A DNA stretch of 64,000 nt from Isoetes taiwanensis. Its lineage: Eukaryota; Streptophyta; Lycopodiopsida; Isoetales; Isoetaceae. The stretch covers positions 248,001-312,000 of the forward strand of contig JAJEKV010000337.1 of the NCBI GenBank assembly GCA_021234155.1. The letters are read 5' to 3'. Position 1 is the stretch's first letter. Each line of letters opens with the position of its first letter. The notes under the pieces were generated by a model. That model was given only the letters and a program-made list of their open reading frames with translations. It did not search any database and was not told where the DNA came from. Positions 1 to 12,308 of this stretch are shown here, piece by piece. The position numbers and the translations under genes are program-made.

Positions 1-2780
1 GCAGGGGGGGAGTTTACTAAGTGCTAATTTTTGGCATGCATTAATTTTGGATTATGGGAACTGTTAAAAGACAACTAGCCTGCATTGGCTGTTGATATTG
101 ATATTGTTAGCCGTCACAGACCTTACTAATGTCATTGGATGAACAAACAGATAAGTGGTGAATCTGCCATAAAGATAATAAGTGGAGGATTGCTTTTGGT
201 TGGCGCTTAAAGAAACAATGTTTTACACCATCTGTAAATAAAATCACCAAAAGCACATTATTGTTAGCAATTTTCTTTCCCAATCTTCATAATCATTTCA
301 ATGCTGCCATTGTCAACAAACCTGAAACAAATTTTGATGTTTTCATTTAAGAATATTTTAATTTTTTTTCTCATGTCTATTTAGCACACGGCATGTGTAA
401 TGCAAAAGCTATTTGGAAAGAGCTTTTTGGAGTGTAGACATCTGCCATGTTTGACTCTTTAAATCCCTTTGAAAAGCTTCAAAAAGAAGAGGATGGAGAC
501 CCTGCGCAGATAAAAGGAGACCGCCCCTCCACTGAGAGAGCCATTAGATCACCTCCTCTTCCACCTACTCAATTTTTGTAGGTATGTCCAAATCGGGTGG
601 ATTCATGTGAAAGCATGGAAACAAATTAGGTATCAAAAAACATGTTTTTTTTCCTTACAATTTTGACTTTGTGTGTGTCTCCATTTTTATGATCGCCTCT
701 TAAGTCTTGTGAATATGGAGACCATAATTTCAAACCTATATAATTTATTCTCAATTAATTTTTCTTAGATGGAAAACTGCTTTTTAGCCCCTCTAGTCAA
801 AGAAATTTGATCGCTTTTACGGTTCACGAACTTTATCTCCGGTTGATTAGTCGGTATTCACATTGCTTGATGCATTTGGGCAAGGTCGATGGTTGGTGAA
901 CATTTTTCCATTTCTTATATGTTGTCAAGCTCACGAGCTTTCTGTAACTAACCAACCTTTGTATCATAGTTATAATTTCTCTTAGAATGTAGGCTTTAGA
1001 TGCTAGCTTAATGTTTGCCAAAAATGCATCATATCTATAAGTTCTATAATTTTGATTGTGAGGGCAATAGCAAGATGAAGTTTTCCAATATTTTTGATGA
1101 CAAGGTCATTCTCAATATTTTGATGACAAGGGCATATCCGTCTAAAATTATTCCGCACAAGGGACCGTGATAAGATGCTTCGTCTATAGGATACAAAGCT
1201 AAAGTATGTGCATAATAAAAATGCCACCATTTTTAAACTTCATTAAGATAATCCGTTTTTTCATATTTTGATATCTTTGTCCTTATTCTTAATTGAACCA
1301 AAATTCACCCTTAAACCTCGAATAATGGCACGAACAAGACCCGGAAAAAGTTGTTTTGGATGAATGATTATCCCTAGTCGTGTTTGGAAAATGTCACATT
1401 CTTGAAAAGATATATTAAAAATATCTTCATTGGATATTGAAAAAAAAAGAATATATGTAAGCCTGTGGAAACTTAACAAGATATAGGTTGAGAATTTTGC
1501 AAGTAGAAGGTGAAAGACTATAAAAAAGACACGTGAAGTTAGCGAACAAATGACTTGCCACGGGGAAAGTTACCATACATGAATTTGAAATCCAACGCAA
1601 TCCAAAAAACATTGATGTTGTTAATCCTATAGAATCAACTAAGTATTTGATCCATTATGGTAAAGTCCATATAATGCATAAAAATTGCACTTCGGGGTCA
1701 AATGTTCTAGGCGTACATATATATGTTCCTCATGTCCATATGGGACGGAAGTAGATAAAAATAGGTAAGTCTTAGCTTACGGGGAGGCGATTGTATGGTA
1801 TCCTTTCTTCTCCATTTATTGCATGTTATTTTTGCTACATATCTAAGGTGCACTGGACTACCATCGATCATCGGATTCGCCGATCCTACAACCCGGATCG
1901 TATGTTCATCCGGATTAGTGATCCTACAACCGGATCGTATGTTGGGGCCTCCGGACACCCCTCTCGTTTCGCTTTATAGTTATTTATGATTGGAGGCACC
2001 TATGATTTTGAAATATGAAAAACGATTTTCACTTAAGGTTTTAGGGGAATATCCCAACCTCTATCTTTGCCTAAGATTTTAGAATATGAAAGCGATTTTG
2101 AGCTCGAACCTCTACAAAAATAACTCAATATCCTAGTAAGACTACTTTAACCAATATACCTACCGAACTAATGCAATTATTTTTTTATCTTGAACCACAG
2201 AACCCCTGTTATTTTTCTACATATTAAATGCACTTCTCCATTTATTTGATGATTATGTATGCATTCAGATTATACACATATGTGTTCTATATGGAGACAA
2301 GAAAAGGTAATTCAATACATATGGTAGTGTCATGTTGCTCAAGCAACATATTTCTTTATCTATTTCAAATTTAGGTTCTTATAAGGTGCATGGGATATGC
2401 CAAATTTTTGTGGAAGCATATAAGGGTCATTAAGATTTTCATGGAGAATGAGAATAGTATTTTCGTTTGTTTTACCATTATTTTGGTGGTGTCTAAGCAG
2501 GATTGAATACAAAGTCATCAGTAGATTGAATAAAAAACCATCAGTTCAAATGGATCAAATGAGCATGTTGTTCCATGCATATATTCTTGTTCCATTAATG
2601 TATGCCATTGACTCCCATTCTAGGATTTATAATTTCTTAACACCTTTAAAACCACCCACGAAACCAACTACATGTGATAGTCTAAAACCGGAGATTTGAG
2701 TTACGTGTTCACTTTTTCTATAGCAAGAACCTTATTTAGTAATCAAGGAATTGGAATGATTTACTAAGATATTTTATATT
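1..2780. other. Gene-free AT-rich stretch
   Basis: I see no protein or RNA gene here. Open frames are all short, overlap on both strands, and show no recognisable domain or splice structure. The only structured item is a small tandem duplication near 1.9 kb, listed separately. Confidence 0.5.
1882..1943. repeat. Two-copy tandem duplication, 38-bp period
   Basis: A segment beginning GATCCTACAACCCGGATCG at 1882 recurs at 1920 with one base missing. The two copies are close to identical, so this is a simple local duplication. No function is apparent. Confidence 0.7.
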
Positions 2781-4677
2781 CACAAACATATGCCATCAGA
2801 ACTAGAGCCTCAAGCACGATGCACTTGCCCCACATTTGTCACTCAGATGTGGGAATGACTGGATCCAGATATATCGATCTATGATGACATATATAGCACA
2901 AACAGATTAGGGGGATCATGTTGCTTTTCACTTCATGTCTGAGGGGTAGAAACAGTTAATCACATTTGGTCAGCTTGGCGAGGATATGTTACAATTATGC
3001 CCCATAAAGGTGGTTTGGCCATGGGCATCAGATGACGAAACCAATAGGTCATGCGCTATGGCATGCAATTGCTTCTGTTGTGCAGAATCTTTGACTGATT
3101 ACAATAGACTAGTGTAGTGGCCATCCTTTGACAGCTACATTTATAGGCAAGAGAACTAGGGGGCGGCTCTGGTGGATTATGTGCGGTGGTGGGGAGTAGG
3201 ATCCGCACTGGTTACCCATCTTAGCATTGGTACATAAAGTAGAGATGAAAAAATGGATTCCAACTACCAACCTACTTTCCTACATGTGGATTAGTATATT
3301 GTTCGAATGCTCAGTGCTCCAACATCCTGTATGCCTCAGCTGCACTTGGATTATGACCATGTACAAATCTATGCCTAGATGGTCACTATTGATCTAGAAG
3401 AAATATTGAAGCTCCCCACGCTATAGCAATAGACTACCCAGTCAATCAATGTGCTTATGGCTACTGCCGACATATGCTTTGAAAGAAATTGCCCACAGAG
3501 GCCCGTGGGTACTAGTACCTTTCTTCGTAACCAATGGTTTGATGATGAATGTAAGGAGCTTAAATGCTGGCTTCGACAAGTCATTGCTCCACCTTGCGTA
3601 TTCGTGATCGACAAGAATACTTGATTACTACACTTTTCTCAAGGGAAAACAAGCCAAGTACATAACAGAAGATCGGCAAAAAATATTCAATCTCTTGGAC
3701 TGATATTCCAGGACATTCTGACGAAGAGTATGGAATAAGATTCTACAACCTGCGAATATTGACAACATGGGTGGAGGAATCAGAGGTAGGGGCTCTTACA
3801 CAGGTAGGATTCTGGTCCCAACACTCAACTATTGATCATATTTCACTCTATAGACCTAGGTTGAAGATAGCAAGAATCGCCAACAAGACATGTACTATTA
3901 CTTTGTTGAGTTTGGAAAAGCTTTTGACATTGTGCCTGGGACAAGTTGTGGAAAGCAACCAAGCGGTTGTGGGTTGGGGAGAGAGGGGGGCTTACAAATA
4001 AGTTAAATGTGTGTTTTCTGAGGGGAGGAAATTTTCGTTAATGCATCATATAATTAGGCAACTTATGGCCCGACAATGTGGACCTCTTGGCCTACACCCG
4101 GATGATATCACGGTGCCATTTTGTATGCCCTGGATACTTTACGCTAGTTCATTGGCATGCAGGTTAACTTAGTCAAGACTAAGGTGTTGCTCGTCTCATC
4201 CTCGTGCCAATGAACCTGGAGTTTCCTTCTACTACCTATAGGACACTTCCATCGGCCTTGGTGATGGGCTGGAAGGCCTTTGTATATTTTGCGAGAACAA
4301 CATTTACTAAGCAGAATAGTATGATTGGGCCCATCAATTGCACTTGTTCAGGGATTTGGTAGAGCATGTTTTTCTATATGAGGTCGAGATGTGGGTCTGG
4401 TAGTATTCCTCACCATCTAGAATGACTTGGAGCAGGTGCAAAAAGTCTTCCTAGCTTGGGCACTTGGGTTAAAGTCCACAATTCCGTATTAGATCATGCT
4501 TCAAGAGACAGGTTTCTTGCCTCTTCAAAGGCATGCACTAGACCGCCCCATCATCTACTTTTAAAAGGTGGCCAGTATGCATGATGATCGTCTCCCCAAC
4601 CTTGCTTATGTTGTGGCACTGGGTCTGCAGCGCCTTAACGTATGTTGGAAGGAAAAAAAGCCCAGTGGTTCTTCCAA
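2781..4677 (+). mobile_element. Decayed LINE, left part, cut by an LTR element
   Basis: Several pieces of a non-LTR retrotransposon ORF2 can be read on the plus strand in shifting frames. Around 3530-3580 there is a WFDDECKELK stretch like the linker between endonuclease and reverse transcriptase. Around 3888-3955 there is a FVEFGKAFDIVP motif typical of the RT fingers. Around 4090-4125 PDDITV stands where the catalytic YADD box is expected. Around 4430-4640 comes the post-RT segment with LQETGFLPLQRHALDRPI. Stops and frameshifts separate every piece, so it is dead. The segment 2781-3510 is assigned only by continuity. It stops exactly at the target duplication of the LTR element at 4678. The second LINE, at 53-54.6 kb, has a related post-RT segment. 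Confidence 0.65.
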
Positions 4678-4682
4678 TGGAA
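4678..4682. repeat. Left target-site duplication TGGAA
   Basis: The five bases TGGAA directly precede the left LTR and recur directly after the right LTR at 12304-12308. A perfect 5-bp duplication is the expected footprint of a retroviral-type integrase. Confidence 0.85.
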
Positions 4683-6219
4683 TGTGACATTCCACATATT
4701 TATACGGTATACGTATAAATATACTGACACGTCACGTAGTAGGGATACGCCACCATGGGGTATGTTAACCTAGGGGGTTGACCTAAAAGGGATTAATTTA
4801 GCTATGCTATAAAACCTAATTAAGTGTATTTTTGTCTTAATTAACCTAGTTAGCTTAATTAGTTAATTAATGACATGCCACCTGGCCCAAATAAATTGGA
4901 CAAAGCAGGGTTTCCAATTGGGGACACCCAAATTAGGGCTTTTGTGCCCCAATTTGAATTAGGAGCAATTGGAGATGGAGGAGGAGAAGCAGCAGCCAGG
5001 TGCCCTTAAGTTAGTTGAGATGGAGCAGCCCCAAGACCGATTTGACGGTTAGTCAGTAGGTGACCTTGTTGATTTATAGCATAGCGCCTCTCTGTGGTGT
5101 GTTCTCTCTCTGTTTCTCTGTGGTTTACCTCTTAGACTAACCCTTGATTGATATGGTGAGTATTCTTATCTCTAGTCTCTGTATGTGCTTTGGTTGATGG
5201 TTTAGTAGTTCTTTGCTTAGTTAGCACTCCGGAGATGGGGGATTCTGGGGTAGAGACCTCAGGCCCATGTATTGTAGTATGCTCCTAGATAGAGCCACTG
5301 TATTATTCGCATTAGATGCGGCACATTGTACAAGATCGCAGAATTTGTGGAATCTATGGCATCATTGAAGCACCATATAAGGGGCCATAGTGATGAAGTG
5401 TGGGGTGGGGTCTCCGCTGAGCATAAAGGCTACGGGGACTCCCTTAGGTGAGCTAGGCCTAATAGTGAGGTCGCGTGGGGGCGGGTATGGGTGACACTCC
5501 ACAGATGCAGTTTGTGTGATCCGGCGTACTTTGAAGATAAAGTTAGGGGAGTAAGTCAGAATGCGGATCGGGGGGTGTGATGCCTGCCCGTATTCTCTAG
5601 CTCACCCATGGATTCACTGCGATTACGGAAGGGACACTTCTCGACCTGCCTCATAGGCGGGGAGATGTAGCAAGGGAGTAGTCAGAAGAAGGGTGATTCC
5701 CTTGGGATTGCATCCCGGACTGACTACAATAGTAGCCATAGCTTGATTCAGCTCATCTACAAAGTGTGAGCAGGGAGGGCGGATGGAGTGGACAACCCCT
5801 AGCTCTTGTTCTATGCCGACCAATGCGGGTTATACCTCGTGGCGATCTCTTGAGGCCGAGCCGTCGGTCCATCCTCCACGGGAGTCACGGCGGGGTAGAA
5901 CTGAGGGTTTGGGATGTTTTCCTTAGGACTAGATGCATCTTCTTTGCCCGTTAGTACTTGGATGGATGTGCCACCCTTCCATTGGTGGTTATTTATGTAT
6001 GATTTATCTTTGTGTGCTAACATGTATTCACGCTTAAGCGACTTAGGAGTCCCATTGAAGGCGTGGGCGACGGCACCTCCGTGTCCCTTCTTCGGGCATC
6101 TTTCCATGGATGGTCGAGGAGTTAGACGGAGGGCCACGCTCATGGTGGTGATTGCCATGGGAGGGAAAGTCCCTGTATGTATCGTCCGGGCGCCGTATAT
6201 GTTGGGGGGGAGCATCACA
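4683..6219 (+). repeat. Left (5') LTR, about 1.54 kb
   Basis: It begins TGTGACATTCCACA and ends AGCATCACA, so it has the canonical TG...CA termini. It aligns along its length with 10867-12303. In the first hundred or so bases I count about five substitutions, all transitions, plus a one-base indel, which fits decay of methylated cytosines. This copy carries roughly 100 bp near 4885-5000 that the right LTR lacks. Open frames inside, for example 5811-6257 minus, are present in only one LTR copy and are not genes. Confidence 0.88.
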
Positions 6220-6221
6220 AG

Positions 6222-6232
6222 TGGTATCGGAG
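6222..6232 (+). other. Primer-binding site of the LTR element
   Basis: TGGTATCGGAG lies two bases after the left LTR. It differs by one base from TGGTATCAGAG, the common plant site complementary to the 3' end of initiator-methionine tRNA. Its place fixes the orientation of the element as plus. Confidence 0.75.
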
Positions 6233-6640
6233 AGATGATTTTGGTTGACGGAATCATATAGCTTAGCGACCAAATTCTAAGCGATTGGTTCGGTGGATTT
6301 GCATTGGGAGTTTAAGTTTAGCTAAACTGCCTAACTTCTCAGTGATTTAGCCTTTATGCTAGGTTTGTGTAATAAATTGTTTGAGGTTTAGGAAGTTTAG
6401 GGTGAATTTGGTGTGGAAATGGTGTAATTAGAAGACCCAAGTTTAGATGGGCCGTAACTTTTAGTGGGTAGCTCGGGTGGAGGCGGAAACTGCTCCAACG
6501 GCTCGGGCACATTCCAAATACCCTGGGAGCATGTTTCCCGAGGTTAAAATGGCAATCCCAAGGCTGGAACCCAAAAGGGACGCTGCCTGCGGATTGGGTG
6601 TTTAAAATCAAAAGTTATGAGCGTATTTTGCAGTCAGCGC

Positions 6641-6702
6641 CCTTATACGGTTCTGCCATATAAAATACGCGCCTTATATGGTTCTGCCGTATAAAATACG
6701 CG
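6641..6702. repeat. Two-copy tandem duplication, 31-bp period
   Basis: A unit starting CCTTATACGGTTCTGCC at 6641 recurs at 6672 with two C/T or A/G changes. It lies in the internal region of the LTR element just downstream of the primer-binding site. Confidence 0.7.
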
Positions 6703-9700
6703 TAGTATAAAATTTAACGTCATTTTTTTTACATTCGCCCAATTTTGAACCCATGACTCCCACCTCCAACCCAACACTCTTTCCATTTTGCTAACTCTCG
6801 TTATGTAGGATATGTATGTTCTGTCCCTTTGTTATACATATCTAATGTTCTGTTTTATCCAGTCAGCAGTTCTTTTAAGCGAAAGGTACATCATGGGATT
6901 GAACCCCTGACCTTCTGCACCCAAGCTAACACCTTTAACAATAAGCCAACTTCTTTCTTGAAGGGATATAACCCTTTTTCTATAATTATATTGCATCTAT
7001 TCCATATTTAAATTAGAGACGTCCCTTTGGTAAAACCCACGTTGTGGAGGCAACAACTCCATCGGAGCAAGCCTTTTCGCCATCGACACTGGAGCAAGTT
7101 CTGTCGCCATGTCCACCCGAGTAAGCAGCCTTGCCATAGCCACGGTAGTCGACCTCTCTCTGCCATAGCCGACCTCCGCCGACCGCTCCTGCACTATCAT
7201 TTCTCTTCCTCGCCAAGCGCCTTTCAACACTTACGTCGACATGGCCATCTTCGATGTTAATCTCCGTAACGTGGCGAACGGACCCACGATTCAAGGAAGG
7301 AGACCAAATTCCTCATTGCCCCGCCACGACAGATGCTCATCGTGGAACTTTGTAACCGTGGGACGCAACCGATATCTTATCTAAGAACACTTAGAATGCA
7401 ACCTTGTCCTTTTATTCTACCCCCATTCATTACGATGAGGAAATGCCTCCTCTCTGTATTCAATGGATATAATAACCCATCTCTCTACTATTCAGTAGTA
7501 GCTTTATTTTTTCCTAATGTAAACCATTCTAGTCTAGAAATTCTTGTCCTTAATCTTCAGTTAGCTAGATGCTTCTTCTATGTATCACTTTGAACCGCCA
7601 CATGACTCTACCTACTGTTATCTGGACTTGCAGTACATCCTCACTCGTTCCAATTTTACACAAGGATATTCTACCATACTGGAATTCCTTTTAGTCGATC
7701 ACTTAGAATTGTTCTAGTATATCAATCTAATGCAAACCAACCATTGTTGTCCAGTCAACTCTCCCTAGGATATCCCGACGTGGTCCGGGCAAAGTATTTC
7801 CAACCATTATTTTAATGCCTAAACGTCTTTATGTTCCGCAAATGAACTTACGTATTCCAAGGGATTATATGAATATCCCAAGGGACAGTACCACCCAAAG
7901 ACCCCTCAAGATAGGCCTCCTCTATTCAGAGATCTTGTGTTCAAGTCTCTGGGGGTACGTCATATGTCCTCATGGACGCTGCCAATGTGCCATGACGTAT
8001 ATTATACATCGACGTCTTCTTCCGTAAGCCATACACAAAATCTTTAAAGAGTTTTTCAACTCTTGTTGCCTTTCAAGCCGCAGGTATATCTTTGCATGTT
8101 AGCAAAGACTAACCTTTATGTTAGCTAATAACCTTCCTATCCAGATTGCTAAATATCATTAATAAGGGTCCTTCATTCCTTCTCTTCTTCAATATGTTTT
8201 CTACGTCTATGGCCGATTTTCAGTATCCTGGCCCTTACGTCTGCCACAGCGTATACAAATCACCCTTTTGTTGTGACCTTTATTCAGTAGAGTCATCAAG
8301 CCGTCTTGTGGCTTCTAAGCCGCTATTATATGCTCCTTGTGTTGTCAACCCACCTATCATTGGGGGTTATGATTCAACATTGTCCTACATCCTAGAAATG
8401 TTAGTCATTACATTTCTCTGTCATGATGCTATAACGATGTTCTGGCATTCCAAATGACTTGGCATCCTCATTTAAGCCATAGTCATGGCCTAAGAGCGGG
8501 TGAGCCTTCGTAAATTACCTGGACTCATCAAGGTGCCTGCCTGGTATTTTGTGAGTCCTCCTACAATTACCTACGTTTGATATGACCCCGACTTGTATCA
8601 ATGTTCGAGTCCTGTATATTCTAGCTTGACCTCTGCCTGATCCGGGTATGGATCATGTGGGAAAGCTAGTCTTGGGTGTCTATGCAAGACACATTTGAAC
8701 TTCTAGCAAGTAACTGCTATTTGATACCTATCCTGGAATTGTACTATTGTACTATTCAACCCCCTCATCTTAATCTTCATTCTAGTGGCCATTCAAGTGC
8801 CAACTACGACATCATACCTTAGCCTACAACAGATTGAATGTTGTTTACTCATTCCGAACATACTCTAAACCCTTCATCGGTAACTTTGAGGTACACTCGT
8901 CTTTCTCTCCTTGTGTCGCCACCTAGATTACCTCCCTAAGATGTTTATCGTATGTGTACATGGTATGTATATAATAAACATATATCCACATCCCACAATG
9001 CTAGGGCTCTGCTCTAACTTAGCTAAACTATAACCGTGGTAGTTCTTTCAAAAAAATCCATTGCCTATGTACCTTTATGATGTGGCTTTGCCACCTATTT
9101 CCTAAATGGACAGGGGCCGACTCTATGTTGGACTTGTATATGCTGCCTATATTTTGATAGGGTCTCTAGTTATTTCAACCATTCCTTTAGTACTTTAACC
9201 CCGTACTTAACCTATGATCGAGCGCTATTACCTCACATGCGGAGCTTTTCTAAAGGCTTCTTTCACTAAGGATCCTTTGTGTCCTCCATATTAACTATGC
9301 TTAGTCACAATTAACCTATTTTTTTTCTTAAGTTATCACGTGGACTCCAGTTTTTAATCAGTTTCAAATGTTCTCATCCTTGGCTCCCTTATAATCAAGC
9401 AGAGGCACTACAACCTCTTCGTCTTTTAATAGGAAAACCCAATGTTTCAATCTTCGTTAGTAACTGCCATATGATTATCCAATTCCTTACCCTCTTAAGA
9501 GTTTCAAAGTCATAATCTCTAACGGGTCTATGCCTCAAGGCAACGGATCCTCCACCTTCTACTTCAGTACCTACAATTGTTCCCTGCGAGTAGGGTAACT
9601 CTTAGGATATATGGACTACTGGTCTATATAACCTCACTCCTTGTAATCTATACACCTCGTCTTGATTTTTATCGGGACTTGGAATTGCTATGTATCTCTT

Positions 9701-10853
9701 CTCGATTATCCCTAAAGGTATAATCGCCAAAGTCATCGTACTCCTTCTTTTCTTCCATCAGAGCGACGCGATATTTTTTATACATCTTTTTATTCCCAAA
9801 CCAAATAAATGCTCTCAGCTTATAACAATGAAGTAATTCATTGGTATCTAGAACCTTTGAATAGCTAAGCTCTCATTATCGGTTATTCCAACACCGTTCC
9901 AACCATCCTCGGGATGTTTTTGAATGTAACATCACCGTATATGCTAGACTTACTGTAGCTATTCTCACTGATTTAAACTCTTCTCATCTCCCTTAGTACG
10001 ACGTATCTAAGATAGTCAACTCCAACCATTGGGATAACTTCAATGCTTATCTCTGGTAAAGCATACCTAACCCAATATCTTCGTATATAAGCATATCATT
10101 ACGCTCATTCTTTAAACCTTGGCAAGTAATACTTCACTCGCCTTGTACGAATATTCTACTATCTTTTAATATGATATACATCTGAATATCACAATCGACA
10201 TTCTCGATATGATCACCACTATAGTATTTGAATGTAACTCGTTGACATAGGCATCTAGCTATATTCATACTTGCGGCCAACTTATTTCCTCAACTTGGTT
10301 ATCTAGTACCATACACATGTTGTGGTTTCGACACCACTAGCCTTAGTTTGCCTTCGTCCTCAAGCTCTAGTCATAACTTCCACAGGGGCAAATGCCAACC
10401 TAAGTTCCTAGTGGACATGTTTGACCTCTAGTATAAGAACTCTTATCTTCATTACTTCCGTATTCATATGGAATGTGAACTAAAAGTTCTAGTATATATC
10501 CTATCTTCTTTTAGTTATGTTTTACTATTAAATGGTCCTGGTACACATACACCAACGCGGAGTTATTCCTCGGGATACACACACGATACCAAGTCCAGAG
10601 CACATCCTCCTTGGTGAGATGTTCATTGGGCGCCTACCTTGTTCATACTCCAGACTTTGATATATTCAACGTGTCATTCCAAACTCTCTATATTTAAAAC
10701 GTTGTTTACAACAACTTTCCCACTTGTCATGTGGGTATATTACTTGTCGTGTGGGTATTCGTCTTTTCTTCACCTTATGTGCAAACTACATCTTGCTTCC
10801 AACATCTCGTGTGTTGGCTCAAACCAACAGCAGTCTTGATGCTGATCATTTCT

Positions 10854-10866
10854 AAGGTGGGGAGAA
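10854..10866 (+). other. Polypurine tract of the LTR element
   Basis: AAGGTGGGGAGAA directly abuts the right LTR. A purine run at this place primes plus-strand synthesis in LTR retrotransposons. It stands out because the surrounding plus strand is pyrimidine-rich. Confidence 0.8.
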
Positions 10867-12303
10867 TGTGACGTTCCACATATTTATATGGTATATGTAT
10901 AAATATACTGACACGTCACGTAGTAGGGACATGCCACCATGGGGTATGTTAACCTAGGGGGTGACCTAAAAGGGATTAATTTAGCTATGCTAAATTAATA
11001 AAACCTAATTAAGTGTATTTTTGTCTTGATTAACCTAATTAGCTTAATTAGTTAATTAATGACATGCCACCGGCCGCGGCGTGACGCAGCCCTTCCGTTA
11101 GTCGAGATGGAGCAGCCCCAAGGCCCCCATTTGGTTAGTCGTTGGGTTACCTTGTTGATTTATAGCATAAGCGCCTCTACGTGTGTGTGTTCTCTCTCTT
11201 TTTCTACGTGGTTTTGTTAGGCTAACCCTTGATTGATATGGTGAGTATTCTTATCTCTAGTCTCTGTATGTGCTTTGGTTGATGGTTTAGTAGTTCTTTG
11301 CTTAGTTAGCACTCGGGAGATGGGGGATTATGGGGGGTAGAGACCTCTGCGAGCACATGTATTGTAGTAATAACCCTAGATAGAGCCCTGTATTATTCCC
11401 ATTAGATGCGCTTCGTACAAGATCCCGCCGAATGCATGGAATCTATGGCATCATTGAAGCACCGGATAAGGGGCCATAGTGATGAAGTGTGGGTGGGGAG
11501 AATAAAAGGCTACTGGGACTCCTTCAAAGTGAGCTAGGCCTAATAGCTCATCCGCGTAGGGGGTATGGGTCCGACACTCCCTCGGAAATAAATTTTTTGT
11601 GTGATCACCAGACTTTGAAGATAAAGTTAGGGGGAGTAAGTCTGCACGGATGCGGGTCATTTGGATGTCGTCACGTATTCTCTAGCTCACCCATGGGTTC
11701 ACTGCGACTGACTGAAGGGGACACTTCTCCGACTGCCCTCATCGGGAAAGGGGAGATGTAACCCTGAGTAGTCCCCGGCGGGTGATTCTTGGGATTGCAT
11801 CTGGGAAGGCTACAATGGCGCCATAGCTTGATTCAAATTTCATGAAAGTGTGCACAGAGGGGCGGATGGAGTGGACAACCCCAGCCGTTGTTCTATGCCG
11901 ATAACGCCAAAGTTATACCTCGTCTGGCGATCTCTTGAGACCGAGCCGTCAGTCCATCCTCACAGGAGTCTGAGCCGGGGTAGAACCTGAGGTTTGGGGT
12001 GTTTTCCTTAGGACTAGATGCATCTTCTTTGCCGTTAGTACTTGGATGGATGTGCCACCCTTCGTGGTGGTTATTTATGTATGATTTATGCTGTGTGCTA
12101 ACATGTATTCACGCTTCCGCGACTTAGAAGTCCCATTGAAGGCGTGGGCCGAATGACACCTCCGTGTCCTTCACCCGGGCATCTTTCCATGGATGGTCCG
12201 AGTTAGACGGAGGGCCCTGCTCATGGTGAGCTGATTGCCATGGGAGGGGAAAGTCCCTGTATGTATACATCCGGAGCGCCATATATGTTCGGGGAGCGTC
12301 ACA
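10867..12303 (+). repeat. Right (3') LTR, about 1.44 kb
   Basis: It begins TGTGACGTTCCACA and ends GAGCGTCACA. It matches the left LTR but is about 100 bp shorter, mainly through one block missing near 11070, and there are many scattered small differences further in. The divergence shows that the insertion is not recent. Confidence 0.88.
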
Positions 12304-12308
12304 TGGAA
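12304..12308. repeat. Right target-site duplication TGGAA
   Basis: It is identical to the five bases before the left LTR and marks where the interrupted host sequence resumes. Confidence 0.85.

Larger units (their letters stand above)
4683..12303 (+). mobile_element. LTR retrotransposon, apparently non-coding (LARD-like)
   Basis: A complete element is defined by two LTRs of 1537 and 1437 bp, a primer-binding-like site just after the left LTR, a purine-rich tract just before the right LTR, and a perfect 5-bp target duplication. The purine tract next to a TGTGAC LTR start resembles plant Ty3/gypsy elements (family knowledge). The 4.6-kb internal region has no gag, protease, RT, RNase H or integrase motif that I can find in any frame. 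From about 7.4 kb to 10.86 kb the plus strand is strongly pyrimidine-rich, the opposite of usual plus-strand gag-pol. I infer a non-autonomous large retrotransposon derivative; extreme decay of a coding element is the alternative. Confidence 0.8.

Noticed and set aside
5811-6257. 148-codon minus-strand open frame in the left LTR
   Set aside because: It lies inside an LTR, and the matching part of the right LTR has frame breaks. It resembles no known protein.
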